From the NCBI GenBank assembly GCA_023421635.1, contig JAEZSU010000117.1, positions 1-11,483 of the forward strand: 11,483 bases of DNA, written 5' to 3'. The first letter of the stretch is position 1. Each line of letters opens with the position of its first letter. Position numbers and translations under genes: made by a program. The notes beneath the pieces were generated by a model that was given only the letters and a program-made list of their open reading frames with translations, was not told where the DNA came from and made no database searches. Below, piece by piece: positions 1-6,043 of this stretch. Source of the stretch: Actinomycetes bacterium (GTDB lineage: Bacteria > Actinomycetota > Actinomycetes > Actinomycetales > Microbacteriaceae).

Positions 1-148
1 GGCCGCGGTGATGCTGGAGGACGTGGCTCGCACGGTCCACATCGCGAAGCAGGGCGGGGAGGTCCTCCCGATCCCGCAGGACGCGATCGACCGCCTCTAC
101 GACCGGTACCAGAACGTCTACGGACAGGGCACCGACACGCGTCGCTGA
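1..148 (+). CDS. araD: L-ribulose-5-phosphate 4-epimerase, C-terminal end (partial)
   Basis: This is the last 48 codons of a gene that begins before the window; the reading frame starts at base 2 and ends with TGA at 146-148. The visible peptide contains LEDVARTVHIAKQ and ends in LYDRYQNVYGQG plus a short tail. That tail is typical of actinobacterial AraD proteins of the class II aldolase family. The family interconverts L-ribulose 5-phosphate and D-xylulose 5-phosphate in the cytoplasm, the last step of L-arabinose catabolism. The metal-binding histidines and catalytic residues lie upstream and cannot be checked. The gene converges on the minus-strand DUF6510-type gene with only 16 bases between stop codons. 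The assignment rests on this short C-terminal match alone; another class II aldolase-family sugar-phosphate enzyme is possible but less likely. Confidence 0.72.
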   Translation, partial: AAVMLEDVARTVHIAKQGGEVLPIPQDAIDRLYDRYQNVYGQGTDTRR

Positions 149-164
149 GTCACGCACTCGCCCC

Positions 165-452
165 TCAGGGCGCGGTCCGGATGCTGCACGGCCCCGCTAC
201 GCGGACCGTCACCCGGTCGCCGTCGTGGAGGATCGTGCACAGTGTATGCGAGCAGGCACGGCATCGCACGATGAACGCCGCCTCGTCCGCTTCGACGACC
301 CAGGCGCCGAGCAGCGCGGTGGCACCGCATCCGCCGCACTCCACGACGAGCTCGCTCGCATCGCGCTCGCCCAGGGTGCCGAGCACCCCCGCAACGGCGT
401 TGCCGTCGACGATGTGCGCGTTCGGCCGTCCCACGCCGGATACCTCGGCCAT
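165..452 (-). CDS. DUF6510-type small four-cysteine protein
   Basis: A 95-residue protein of unknown function, recognised as DUF6510-type from its size, pattern and position next to a molybdenum oxidoreductase. Two CxxC pairs are visible, C39/C42 (ECGGCGA) and C64/C67 (RCRACSH), about 22 residues apart, with extra cysteines at C72 and C89. Each pair sits in a knuckle-like context as in zinc ribbons and rubredoxins, so one bound metal ion is likely. There is no signal peptide or membrane segment, so it is probably cytoplasmic. Its ATG overlaps the stop codon of the upstream reductase gene by one base (TGATG). A GGAGG ribosome site lies 6 bases before the ATG, so it is the last gene of a three-gene operon. 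Seen: cysteines, overlap. Known: the family is uncharacterised. Inferred: it binds metal and serves the same redox system, either structurally or as an electron carrier. Confidence 0.85.
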   Translation of the reverse strand: MAEVSGVGRPNAHIVDGNAVAGVLGTLGERDASELVVECGGCGATALLGAWVVEADEAAFIVRCRACSHTLCTILHDGDRVTVRVAGPCSIRTAP

Positions 453-1174
453 CACGTGCCTCCGAACCTCTCCGTCCGTACCCGCGCCGGGTCGTGCCCG
501 GCAGCGACGAGGGCGTTCGCGGCGGCTTCCACGAACGCGGTGGGGCCGCACACGAACACGAGCGGGCGCGCGTCGGGCCCGATCGTCGCCGCGGCGATGC
601 GCTCCGGGGTGAGCCGCCCCACCGGACCCGGCCAGCCCTCCGGCGCACCGCGCGTGTACGCCCAGGTCACCTCGAGCGAACGCCGCCCGAGCGCTTCCAC
701 CTCGCTGCGGTACATCGCGTCCGCGGGGGTGCGAACGGAGTACAGCAGCCGGAACGGCGGCGCCGCGGGCGCCGCGTCGTGCGCGCGCGCCATGGCCAGC
801 AGCGGCACGATGCCCGAGCCGCCGGCGACGAGCTGCACCGGTGAGGGGTCTGCCGCATCCCAGACGAAGTAGGCGCCCAGCGGGCCCTTCACCTCGAGCA
901 TGTCGCCCACTTCGGCGACCTGACCGAGGTACGGCGACACCTCGCCGTCGGGCACCACGTCCACCCCGAGCTCCACGAGCGTCCCCGGGCCCCACGACGC
1001 GATCGAGTACGACCGCTCGGCCTGGTAGCCGTCCTCGGCGGTGAGCCGCACGTCCAGATGCTGGCCCGGGTCGTTGCCGGGCCACCCCGGCACGTCGAGG
1101 GTGAGGACGCGCGCATGCGAGGTCGTCTGCGTCACCGCCGCGATCCGGGCCGGAAGCCAGCCGCTCGGTCTCAC
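452..1174 (-). CDS. FAD-binding ferredoxin-reductase-like oxidoreductase
   Basis: A 240-residue flavoprotein reductase of the ferredoxin-NADP reductase superfamily. The FAD-binding half shows PGQHLDVRL (36-44) and the RxYS flavin motif RSYSIAS (54-60). GPLGAYF follows at 97-103. The nucleotide-binding half shows GGSGIVPL (118-125) and CGPT (209-212). The protein ends soon after in ERFGGT. There is no [2Fe-2S] domain at either end, so electrons taken from NAD(P)H must pass to a separate partner. The start chosen is a GTG at 1174-1172. It overlaps the TGA of the upstream molybdenum oxidoreductase (GTGA, 4 bases) and has GAGGAG 8 bases upstream. The frame stays open further upstream, but that part lies out of frame over the neighbouring gene and encodes no recognisable domain. 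It probably supplies electrons to, or takes them from, the molybdenum enzyme encoded just upstream. Confidence 0.9.
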   Translation of the reverse strand: MRPSGWLPARIAAVTQTTSHARVLTLDVPGWPGNDPGQHLDVRLTAEDGYQAERSYSIASWGPGTLVELGVDVVPDGEVSPYLGQVAEVGDMLEVKGPLGAYFVWDAADPSPVQLVAGGSGIVPLLAMARAHDAAPAAPPFRLLYSVRTPADAMYRSEVEALGRRSLEVTWAYTRGAPEGWPGPVGRLTPERIAAATIGPDARPLVFVCGPTAFVEAAANALVAAGHDPARVRTERFGGT

Positions 1175-1764
1175 CAATAGCGCTCCTCGGTCCACGGGTC
1201 CCCGTGCATGTTGTACCCGTTCTGCTCCCAGAACCCGGGCTCGTCGTGCTCCTGCATCACGATGCCGCGCACCCACTTCGCGCTCTTCCAGAAGTACAGG
1301 TGCGGCACGAGGAGTCTCGCGGGGCCGCCGTGCTCGGGCTCCAGCGGTGCGCCGTCGAACTCGAACGCGACCCACGACTTGCCATCGAGCAGGTCCGCCA
1401 TCGGCACGTTCGTCGTGTACCCGCCGTAGGAATGGGCCATCGCGAAGTCGGCGGAGGTGTCGACGTGCTCGAACAGGGTGTCCAGCGACACCCCTCGCCA
1501 GGTCGTGCCGAGCTTGGACCACCTGGTCACGCAGTGGATGTCGGTGTCCACGGTCTCGATGGGCAGCGCCATGAACTCGTCCCACGTCCACGTCGTGATC
1601 GCGCCGCTCTCGGTGCGGATCGAGAAGGTCCACTCGGACGTGGGGACATGAGGAGTGGGGCCGGCGGAGAGCACGGGGAAGTCGTCCGTGAGGTACTGCC
1701 CGGGCGGGATGCGGGGATCCGACTCCTGGCGACGTGATCCGAAACCGCGGGTGAACAGTGCCAT
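1171..1764 (-). CDS. Sulfite-oxidase-like molybdopterin-dependent oxidoreductase
   Basis: A 197-residue protein of the sulfite oxidase/YedY (MsrP) molybdopterin fold. The segment IHCVTRWS places the expected molybdenum-ligating cysteine at C78, with H77 beside it. Further family-like segments are HSYGGYTTN (111-119) and VPHLYFWKSAKWVRGI (153-168). It has no Tat or Sec signal and no haem domain, unlike periplasmic MsrP, so it probably works in the cytoplasm. The true substrate is unknown: sulfite, sulfoxides or other S- or N-oxides are all possible. It is the first gene of a three-gene operon whose next two members encode a flavin reductase and a four-cysteine protein. The ATG at 1764-1762 follows AAGGCAGG. 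Upstream lies a 263-base gap shared with the divergent CitE-like gene. Fold confidence is high; reaction confidence is low. Confidence 0.9.
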   Translation of the reverse strand: MALFTRGFGSRRQESDPRIPPGQYLTDDFPVLSAGPTPHVPTSEWTFSIRTESGAITTWTWDEFMALPIETVDTDIHCVTRWSKLGTTWRGVSLDTLFEHVDTSADFAMAHSYGGYTTNVPMADLLDGKSWVAFEFDGAPLEPEHGGPARLLVPHLYFWKSAKWVRGIVMQEHDEPGFWEQNGYNMHGDPWTEERYW

Positions 1765-2027
1765 CAGAACCTGCCTTCGACGATGCGAGGGGGAGCGATC
1801 GGGACGTGCTGGAGCGAGGGTATCGCGGGGTGCCGCCGCCGCGCGCGGGTTTCCGGCGCCGATACCTTCCATGACCACGACACGCGGCCTCGTCGCGGTA
1901 CGTTGGCAGTTGCAGCTTTTCCGGACCCCCCGCTCCGCGTGCCGCGCCCGTCGCGGCGGATCCCGGCGCGACCCCGAGGCGGGCGGACCCTGTCGGAGCT
2001 GCCGAGCACGCGCAGAAGGAAGACACG
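1765..2027. promoter_or_regulatory. Divergent intergenic region with an inverted repeat
   Basis: This 263-base gap must hold the start signals for both the molybdenum operon (minus) and the CitE-like gene (plus). I see no convincing -35/-10 pair for either. The one clear structure is an inverted repeat, GGTATCG at 1819-1825 and CGATACC at 1860-1866, enclosing a very GC-rich 34-base spacer. One further A-T pair is possible outside a G-T step. It lies about 55 bases upstream of the oxidoreductase ATG. It could be an operator or a leader hairpin; no regulator match is claimed. Confidence 0.35.
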
Positions 2028-2885
2028 ATGACATTGCCGTCGAACGCCCGCCCCGACCGATCCGGCGGTGTCCCCGCGGAGATCTCCCGCTCCTGGCTCC
2101 TGGTCTCCGGGCGGATGCCGGAGGAGTTCGACGCCGCTGCCGCATCCCGGGCGGACCAGGTCATCCTCGACATCGAGGACGCCGTCGACCCGAAGCTGAA
2201 GCCCGCCGCCCGCGCCGCGGTGGTCGAGTGGCTGGGGAACGGCGGCAGCGCCTGGGTGCGCATCAACGACCGGAAGAGCGACTTCTGGAGCGACGACGTC
2301 GATCAGCTCAAGGGGGTGCCCGGGCTGCGTGGGGTCATGCTGGCCAAGACCGAGTCCGCGGCCGAGGTGACCGAGACCTTCGACCGGCTGGGCGGCGCGA
2401 CGCCCGTCCTCGCGCTCATCGAGTCGGCGCTCGGGATCGAGGAGGCGGTGTCGATCGCCCGCGCCCGCGGTGCGTTCCGGCTCGCGTTCGGCAGCGGCGA
2501 CTACCGCCGCGACACCGGGACGAGCGCCGACGACATGGCGATGGCGTATCCGCGCTCCCGGCTCGTCGTCGCCTCGCGCATCGGCGACCTGCCCGGCCCC
2601 ATCGACGGGCCGACGGTCAGCGCATCGCACCCCATCCTGCGTGAGCAGTCGGAGGTCGCCGTGGCGCTGGGGCTCACCGGCAAGCTCTGCCTCGTCCGCG
2701 ACCAGCTGCCGGTCATCAACGAAGCCATCTCGCCCACGAAATCCGACGTCACCTGGGCGCGCGACTTCCTCGCCGACTTCGAGGCCCGCGGCCGCGTCAT
2801 CCGCGACGGCAGCGATCTGCCCCGGCTCGGCCGGGCCCAGAAGATCGACAAGCTCGCCCGAGCCTTCGGCATCGAACCGCTGTGA
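2028..2885 (+). CDS. CitE-like / HpcH-HpaI family CoA ester lyase
   Basis: A 285-residue TIM-barrel protein of the HpcH/HpaI aldolase-citrate lyase beta-subunit family. Members cleave or form C-C bonds of CoA thioesters such as citryl-CoA, malyl-CoA or citramalyl-CoA, using Mg2+. Visible landmarks are RSWLLVSGRMPE (21-32), DIEDAV (48-53), R78 in WVRIN, K107 in LAKTES, the likely metal ligand E132 in IESALG, and the likely metal ligand D158 in FGSGDY. No citrate lyase alpha or gamma subunit gene is nearby, so this is a stand-alone enzyme, not part of a citrate lyase complex. One oddity: the usual C-I-H-P-x-Q-I segment near residue 220 reads C-L-V-R-D-Q-L, so the conserved His-Pro is missing. 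The ATG follows AGAAGGAAG with good spacing. The exact substrate cannot be predicted. Confidence 0.85.
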   Translation: MTLPSNARPDRSGGVPAEISRSWLLVSGRMPEEFDAAAASRADQVILDIEDAVDPKLKPAARAAVVEWLGNGGSAWVRINDRKSDFWSDDVDQLKGVPGLRGVMLAKTESAAEVTETFDRLGGATPVLALIESALGIEEAVSIARARGAFRLAFGSGDYRRDTGTSADDMAMAYPRSRLVVASRIGDLPGPIDGPTVSASHPILREQSEVAVALGLTGKLCLVRDQLPVINEAISPTKSDVTWARDFLADFEARGRVIRDGSDLPRLGRAQKIDKLARAFGIEPL

Positions 2886-2890
2886 GCCCC

Positions 2891-2915
2891 TGCGCGGCCG
2901 GTCACCGGCCGCGCA
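2891..2915. terminator. Bidirectional palindromic terminator
   Basis: A perfect 25-base palindrome (12-base arms TGCGCGGCCGGT and ACCGGCCGCGCA around a central C) fills most of the 33-base gap between the convergent stop codons of the CitE-like gene and the acyl-CoA synthetase gene. As RNA it would fold into a very GC-rich stem with a three-base loop on either strand. There is no T-tract on either side, as is common for actinobacterial terminators. The placement supports a shared bidirectional terminator. Confidence 0.75.
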
Positions 2916-2918
2916 GCG

Positions 2919-4637
2919 TCACTCGTCCTCGGCGACCGCGCGCACCGCGTGACGGTCGGCGAGGAGCGTGTCGCGCACCCTGCGGCGCAGCACCTTGCCG
3001 ATGAGCGACTTGGGGAGCTCCTCCCACACCAGGTAGGTGGTGGGGCGCTTGTACTCGGCGAGATGCTCGCGTGCGGCCTGGCGCGCCGCATCCTCGTCGA
3101 AGGTCGTGCCGGGCTCGACGATCACGACCGCGGTGACGACCTCGGCGCCGCCGCCGCGCGGGATGCCGACGACCGCCGATTCGGCGACGCCGGGTGTGCT
3201 GTTGACGACCCGCTCGACTTCGCTCGGCGACACGTTGAAGCCGCCCGTGATGATGAGCTCCTTCTTGCGGTCGACGACCGTGACGAAGCCGTCCTCGTCC
3301 TGGGCGACGAGGTCGCCGGTGCGAAGCCAGCCGTCCTCGAGGAGCGCCGCCGCGGTCTCCTCCGGCCGGTTCCAGTACCCGGCGAACACCTGCGGGCCCT
3401 TGATGATGAGCTCGCCCACCTCGCCCTGCGCGACCTGCCGGGTCGGCTCCTCCGGGTCGACGACCCGGATGTCGGTGGACGGGAAGGGGATGCCGATCGT
3501 GCCGATCTTGCGGGCGTCGTCGAAGGGGTTGGCCAGGGCGACGGGGCTCGTCTCGGTCATGCCGTACCCCTCGTTCAGCATGCTGCCCGCGAGGGACTCC
3601 CAGCGCTTCACGACCGCCGGGGTCAGGGTCATGGCGCCGGAGATCGCATAGACCACCTGGCTGAGATCGAGCTTGCCCTCACGGGCGACCCGCGCGAGCC
3701 GGTCGAACATCGGCGGGACCGCCGGGATGAACGTCGGCGGGAAGCGCTTTGCCGCCTGGGAGACGAGCTCGGGGTCGAAGGTGGGGAAGAGCACGGCACG
3801 CGACCCGGTGTGCACGGCGTAGATGACCGACAGCAGCAGCCCGAACGAGTGGAACATCGGCAGCAGCCCGTAGATGCTGCCTTCGCCGGGCGTGAAATCC
3901 GGCATCCATGCGGCGCCCTGCCGTGCGTTCGACCACAGGTTGCGATGCGTGATGATCGCGCCCTTCGGGGTGCCGGTGGTGCCGGAGGTGTACTGCAGGC
4001 AGGCGATGTCCGAGGACTGCGGCCGCGGGTGCGACGCCGGGAGCGGCTGTGCACGCTCCAACCGTGCGAACGGGACGGTGCCCGGCGCTGCCGCGGTGAG
4101 CTTCGCGCGGGACTCGCGGGCCTTCGCGACCGGCAGCCGCAGCGCGAGCCGCGTGGTGAACGGCATGGCGCGGGTCACGTCCACGGCGATGACCGACCTG
4201 ATCCCGAGGTCAGCGGGGAGGGAGCGGATCACCGGGGCGATCTTGTCCCAGGCGATGACGACCTGTGCGCCGTGGTCGCGGAACTGCACCTCGAGCTCGT
4301 CACGGGTGTAGAGCGGGTTGTGCTCGACGACGATCGCGCCGATCCGGAGCACAGCGTAGAAGGCGATCATGTGCTGCGGCGCGTTCGGCATGACCAGCGC
4401 GACCCGGTCGCCCGCCTGCACCCCCTGCGCCAGGAGGCCGCTCGCGACACGCGCGACCCGGTCGCCGAGGTCGCGATACGTCAGCGTGGCGCCGAAGAAG
4501 CTCACCGCATCCCGGTCCGCCCACTGCCCGACGCGCTCGTCCAGCATGTCGATCAGGGAACCGGTGACCGGCTCGATGTCGATAGGGGTGCCGGGCGCGT
4601 AGAAGCGGTTCCAGGATCGGGTGTCGTTCAGTTCCAC
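2919..4637 (-). CDS. Long-chain fatty-acid--CoA ligase (AMP-binding)
   Basis: A 572-residue adenylate-forming enzyme, full length for FadD-type acyl-CoA synthetases. It activates a fatty acid with ATP to the acyl-adenylate, then transfers it to CoA. The AMP/ATP signature YTSGTTGTPKG is at 216-226, GYGMTE at 357-362, the ribose-binding TGDL near 440-443, the hinge DRKKELIITGG from 456, and the catalytic lysine K548 in LIGKVLRR. No membrane segment or signal is seen; the enzyme is likely cytosolic or membrane-associated. The start is GTG at 4637-4635, the only plausible upstream start in frame. It has no well-placed ribosome site, since the nearby GGAG touches the start codon. A TAnnnT element (TACCCT) 6 bases upstream suggests a leaderless mRNA. 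The divergent neighbour is a fatty-acid desaturase, which fits shared lipid metabolism. Chain-length preference is unknown, so no fadD number is assigned. Confidence 0.92.
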   Translation of the reverse strand: MELNDTRSWNRFYAPGTPIDIEPVTGSLIDMLDERVGQWADRDAVSFFGATLTYRDLGDRVARVASGLLAQGVQAGDRVALVMPNAPQHMIAFYAVLRIGAIVVEHNPLYTRDELEVQFRDHGAQVVIAWDKIAPVIRSLPADLGIRSVIAVDVTRAMPFTTRLALRLPVAKARESRAKLTAAAPGTVPFARLERAQPLPASHPRPQSSDIACLQYTSGTTGTPKGAIITHRNLWSNARQGAAWMPDFTPGEGSIYGLLPMFHSFGLLLSVIYAVHTGSRAVLFPTFDPELVSQAAKRFPPTFIPAVPPMFDRLARVAREGKLDLSQVVYAISGAMTLTPAVVKRWESLAGSMLNEGYGMTETSPVALANPFDDARKIGTIGIPFPSTDIRVVDPEEPTRQVAQGEVGELIIKGPQVFAGYWNRPEETAAALLEDGWLRTGDLVAQDEDGFVTVVDRKKELIITGGFNVSPSEVERVVNSTPGVAESAVVGIPRGGGAEVVTAVVIVEPGTTFDEDAARQAAREHLAEYKRPTTYLVWEELPKSLIGKVLRRRVRDTLLADRHAVRAVAEDE

Positions 4638-4643
4638 TCCACA

Positions 4644-4649
4644 AGGGTA
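4644..4649 (-). promoter_or_regulatory. Possible -10 element of a leaderless acyl-CoA synthetase mRNA
   Basis: On the minus strand TACCCT matches the actinobacterial TAnnnT -10 pattern. It ends 6 bases before the GTG start codon, so transcription could begin at the G of GTG. This would explain why the gene lacks a usable ribosome site. No good -35 is visible at 16-18 bases, so the call is tentative. Confidence 0.35.
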
Positions 4650-4698
4650 CGCGGCGTGTCGTCAGTCGCTGCAGCGGCTCCGTCGGACTCACGGACAC

Positions 4699-4759
4699 AG
4701 GAAGAATCCGGAGATCAGGACGTATCGGCCCAGATCGTCCTAATCTCCGGATTCCTCCT
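4699..4759. repeat. Long inverted repeat, 23-base arms
   Basis: Arms 4699-4721 and 4737-4759 are complementary over 23 positions except for two (4716/4742 and 4703/4755), around a 15-base loop. An outer CGGA/TCCG pair (4692-4695 with 4762-4765) can extend the stem past a small internal loop. On a minus-strand RNA both mismatches become G-U pairs, so the helix would be unbroken; on a plus-strand RNA they would be C-A and A-C mismatches. No T-tract follows on either side and the flanking genes diverge, so it is not placed like a terminator. It could be an operator, a leader structure or a copy of a dispersed palindromic element. Confidence 0.8.
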
Positions 4760-4777
4760 GATCCGGAGCGGCCCAGA
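4706..4777. repeat. Three ATCCGGAG half-sites and a duplicated CGGCCCAGA
   Basis: ATCCGGAG occurs at 4706-4713, its reverse complement CTCCGGAT at 4745-4752, and ATCCGGAG again at 4761-4768. The second and third form a perfect dyad with an 8-base spacer, a layout typical of dimeric repressor operators. CGGCCCAGA occurs at 4726-4734 and 4769-4777; in the second copy it directly follows the half-site, in the first it is 12 bases away. The middle half-site can pair with either neighbour but not both. The repeats are read directly; function is not known. Confidence 0.7.
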
Positions 4778-4939
4778 GGCTGGTGCGGGCGGACCGCGAT
4801 CTGAGGCGCGCCTGTGGGTGTCCTGGGTATGCCGGATCGGGAATGCATCCCCGGGTAGTGTCGGCCTCAGCGATCGGCACCCGCCTTTGGCTGTACATCT
4901 GGAGGACCTCGGATCCTCTGCCGATCGACGGGAGCCGTC

Positions 4940-6043
4940 ATGGCCCTACCCGCATCCACCCTCGGCCCGGTGCGTCAGACCTATGCCACCGCCGAGACCT
5001 TCCCGCCCGTCGCACGGGCTTACACGCAGGTCTCGCAGACCGCGAAGGAACTCGGCCTGCTGCGCCGCGCACCCTGGTTCTACGGCGCCGTCGCCGCAGC
5101 CATCGCCCTCGGGTTCGGCGGCGCGATCACCGGCTTCATCCTCCTCGGCGACTCCTGGTTCCAGCTGCTCATCGCCGCCGCCCTCGGCATCCTGTTCACG
5201 CAGGCCGCGTTCATCGCGCACGAGGCCGCGCACCGCACCATCTTCAAATCCGGCAAGGCGAACGACATGCTCTCGCGCATCGTCGGCCCCGGCATCGTCG
5301 GCATGAGCTACGACTGGTGGGACTCCAAGCACTCCCGCCACCACGCCAACCCGAACAAGGTCGGCAAGGACCCCGACATCGAGATCGACACGATCTCGTT
5401 CATCGAGGAGGATGCGGCGTCCGCGCGGGGCCTCCGCAAGCTCATCACCCGCAAGCAGGGCTACCTGTTCTTCCCCCTGCTCGCGTTCGAGGGCATCAAC
5501 CTGCACTTCCTCGGCATCAAGCACCTCCTCTCGCGCGGCCCGGTGAAGCATCGCTGGCTCGAGCTCTCGCTCATCCTGGTGCGTCTCGCCGTCGTCATCG
5601 TGCCGGTGTTCCTGCTGCTGCCGCTCGGCATGGCGTTCGCGTTCATGGGCGTGCAGCTCGCGGTCTTCGGCATGTACATGGGTGCGGCGTTCGCGCCGAA
5701 CCACAAGGGCATGGCGATCATCGATCCCAACGCCCGCCTCGACTTCTTCAGCAAGCAGGTGCGCACCTCGCGCAACATCTCCGGCGGCTGGTGGGCCACC
5801 ATCCTCATGGGCGGCCTGAACTACCAGATCGAGCACCACCTGTTCCCGAGCATGGCCCGCCCGCACCTCGCCAAGGCCCGCGAGCTCGTGCGCGACTACT
5901 GCGAGAGCTTCGGCGTGCCCTACACCGAGACGACCCTGTGGCGCTCGTACGGGATCGTCATCCAGTACCTGAACCGGGTCGGCCTCGCCGCCGGCGGCGA
6001 CCCCTTCGACTGCCCGATGGTGTCGCAGTACCGTCGCGTCTGA
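4940..6043 (+). CDS. Membrane fatty-acid desaturase, acyl-lipid/acyl-CoA type
   Basis: A 367-residue integral-membrane di-iron desaturase. Three histidine boxes are in order: HEAAH (94-98), HSRHH (131-135) and QIEHH (296-300). A further conserved-looking NHKG is at 254-257. The first-residue Q of the last box is typical of front-end and DesA3-like desaturases. Hydrophobic stretches around 47-70, 74-93, 175-195 and 210-248 are the expected membrane spans. No cytochrome b5 or ferredoxin domain is fused, so electrons come from a separate reductase. It would insert a double bond into a fatty acyl chain, O2-dependent, and so change membrane fluidity. The ATG follows GGGAG. The gene diverges from an acyl-CoA synthetase gene, a natural supplier of activated substrate. 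Its stop directly abuts the stop of the opposite-strand amidase gene. Position of the double bond cannot be told from sequence. Confidence 0.92.
   Translation: MALPASTLGPVRQTYATAETFPPVARAYTQVSQTAKELGLLRRAPWFYGAVAAAIALGFGGAITGFILLGDSWFQLLIAAALGILFTQAAFIAHEAAHRTIFKSGKANDMLSRIVGPGIVGMSYDWWDSKHSRHHANPNKVGKDPDIEIDTISFIEEDAASARGLRKLITRKQGYLFFPLLAFEGINLHFLGIKHLLSRGPVKHRWLELSLILVRLAVVIVPVFLLLPLGMAFAFMGVQLAVFGMYMGAAFAPNHKGMAIIDPNARLDFFSKQVRTSRNISGGWWATILMGGLNYQIEHHLFPSMARPHLAKARELVRDYCESFGVPYTETTLWRSYGIVIQYLNRVGLAAGGDPFDCPMVSQYRRV

Larger units (their letters stand above)
4638..4939. promoter_or_regulatory. Divergent acyl-CoA synthetase/desaturase intergenic region
   Basis: This 302-base gap holds no supported gene. 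Its first half contains a long inverted repeat (4699-4759), three copies of an 8-base half-site in alternating orientation, and a 9-base direct repeat. The second half (about 4780-4939) is plain GC-rich sequence ending in the desaturase ribosome site GGGAG, 5 bases before the ATG. No convincing sigma-70 promoter was found for the desaturase. Open frames across this gap are continuations of shadow frames without recognisable protein content. Confidence 0.6.

Noticed and set aside
159..172. CGCCC-CTCA-GGGCG as a terminator between araD and the DUF6510-type gene
   Set aside because: Only five pairs, and it overlaps the stop codon of the minus-strand gene; too weak in GC-rich DNA to call.
452..2266. 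A 604-codon open frame that could suggest a longer reductase or a fusion with the molybdenum enzyme
   Set aside because: Beyond position 1174 it reads the molybdenum gene out of frame and encodes no recognisable domain. The GTG at 1174 with GAGGAG and the 4-base overlap is the natural start.
4699..4759. The long inverted repeat as an intrinsic terminator
   Set aside because: It lies between divergent genes, has a 15-base loop and has no T-tract on either side.
2949..5306. A 785-codon plus-strand frame across the synthetase and desaturase genes
   Set aside because: It is antisense to a clear acyl-CoA synthetase, then out of frame with the desaturase. Long stop-free frames are expected in DNA with such GC-rich third positions.
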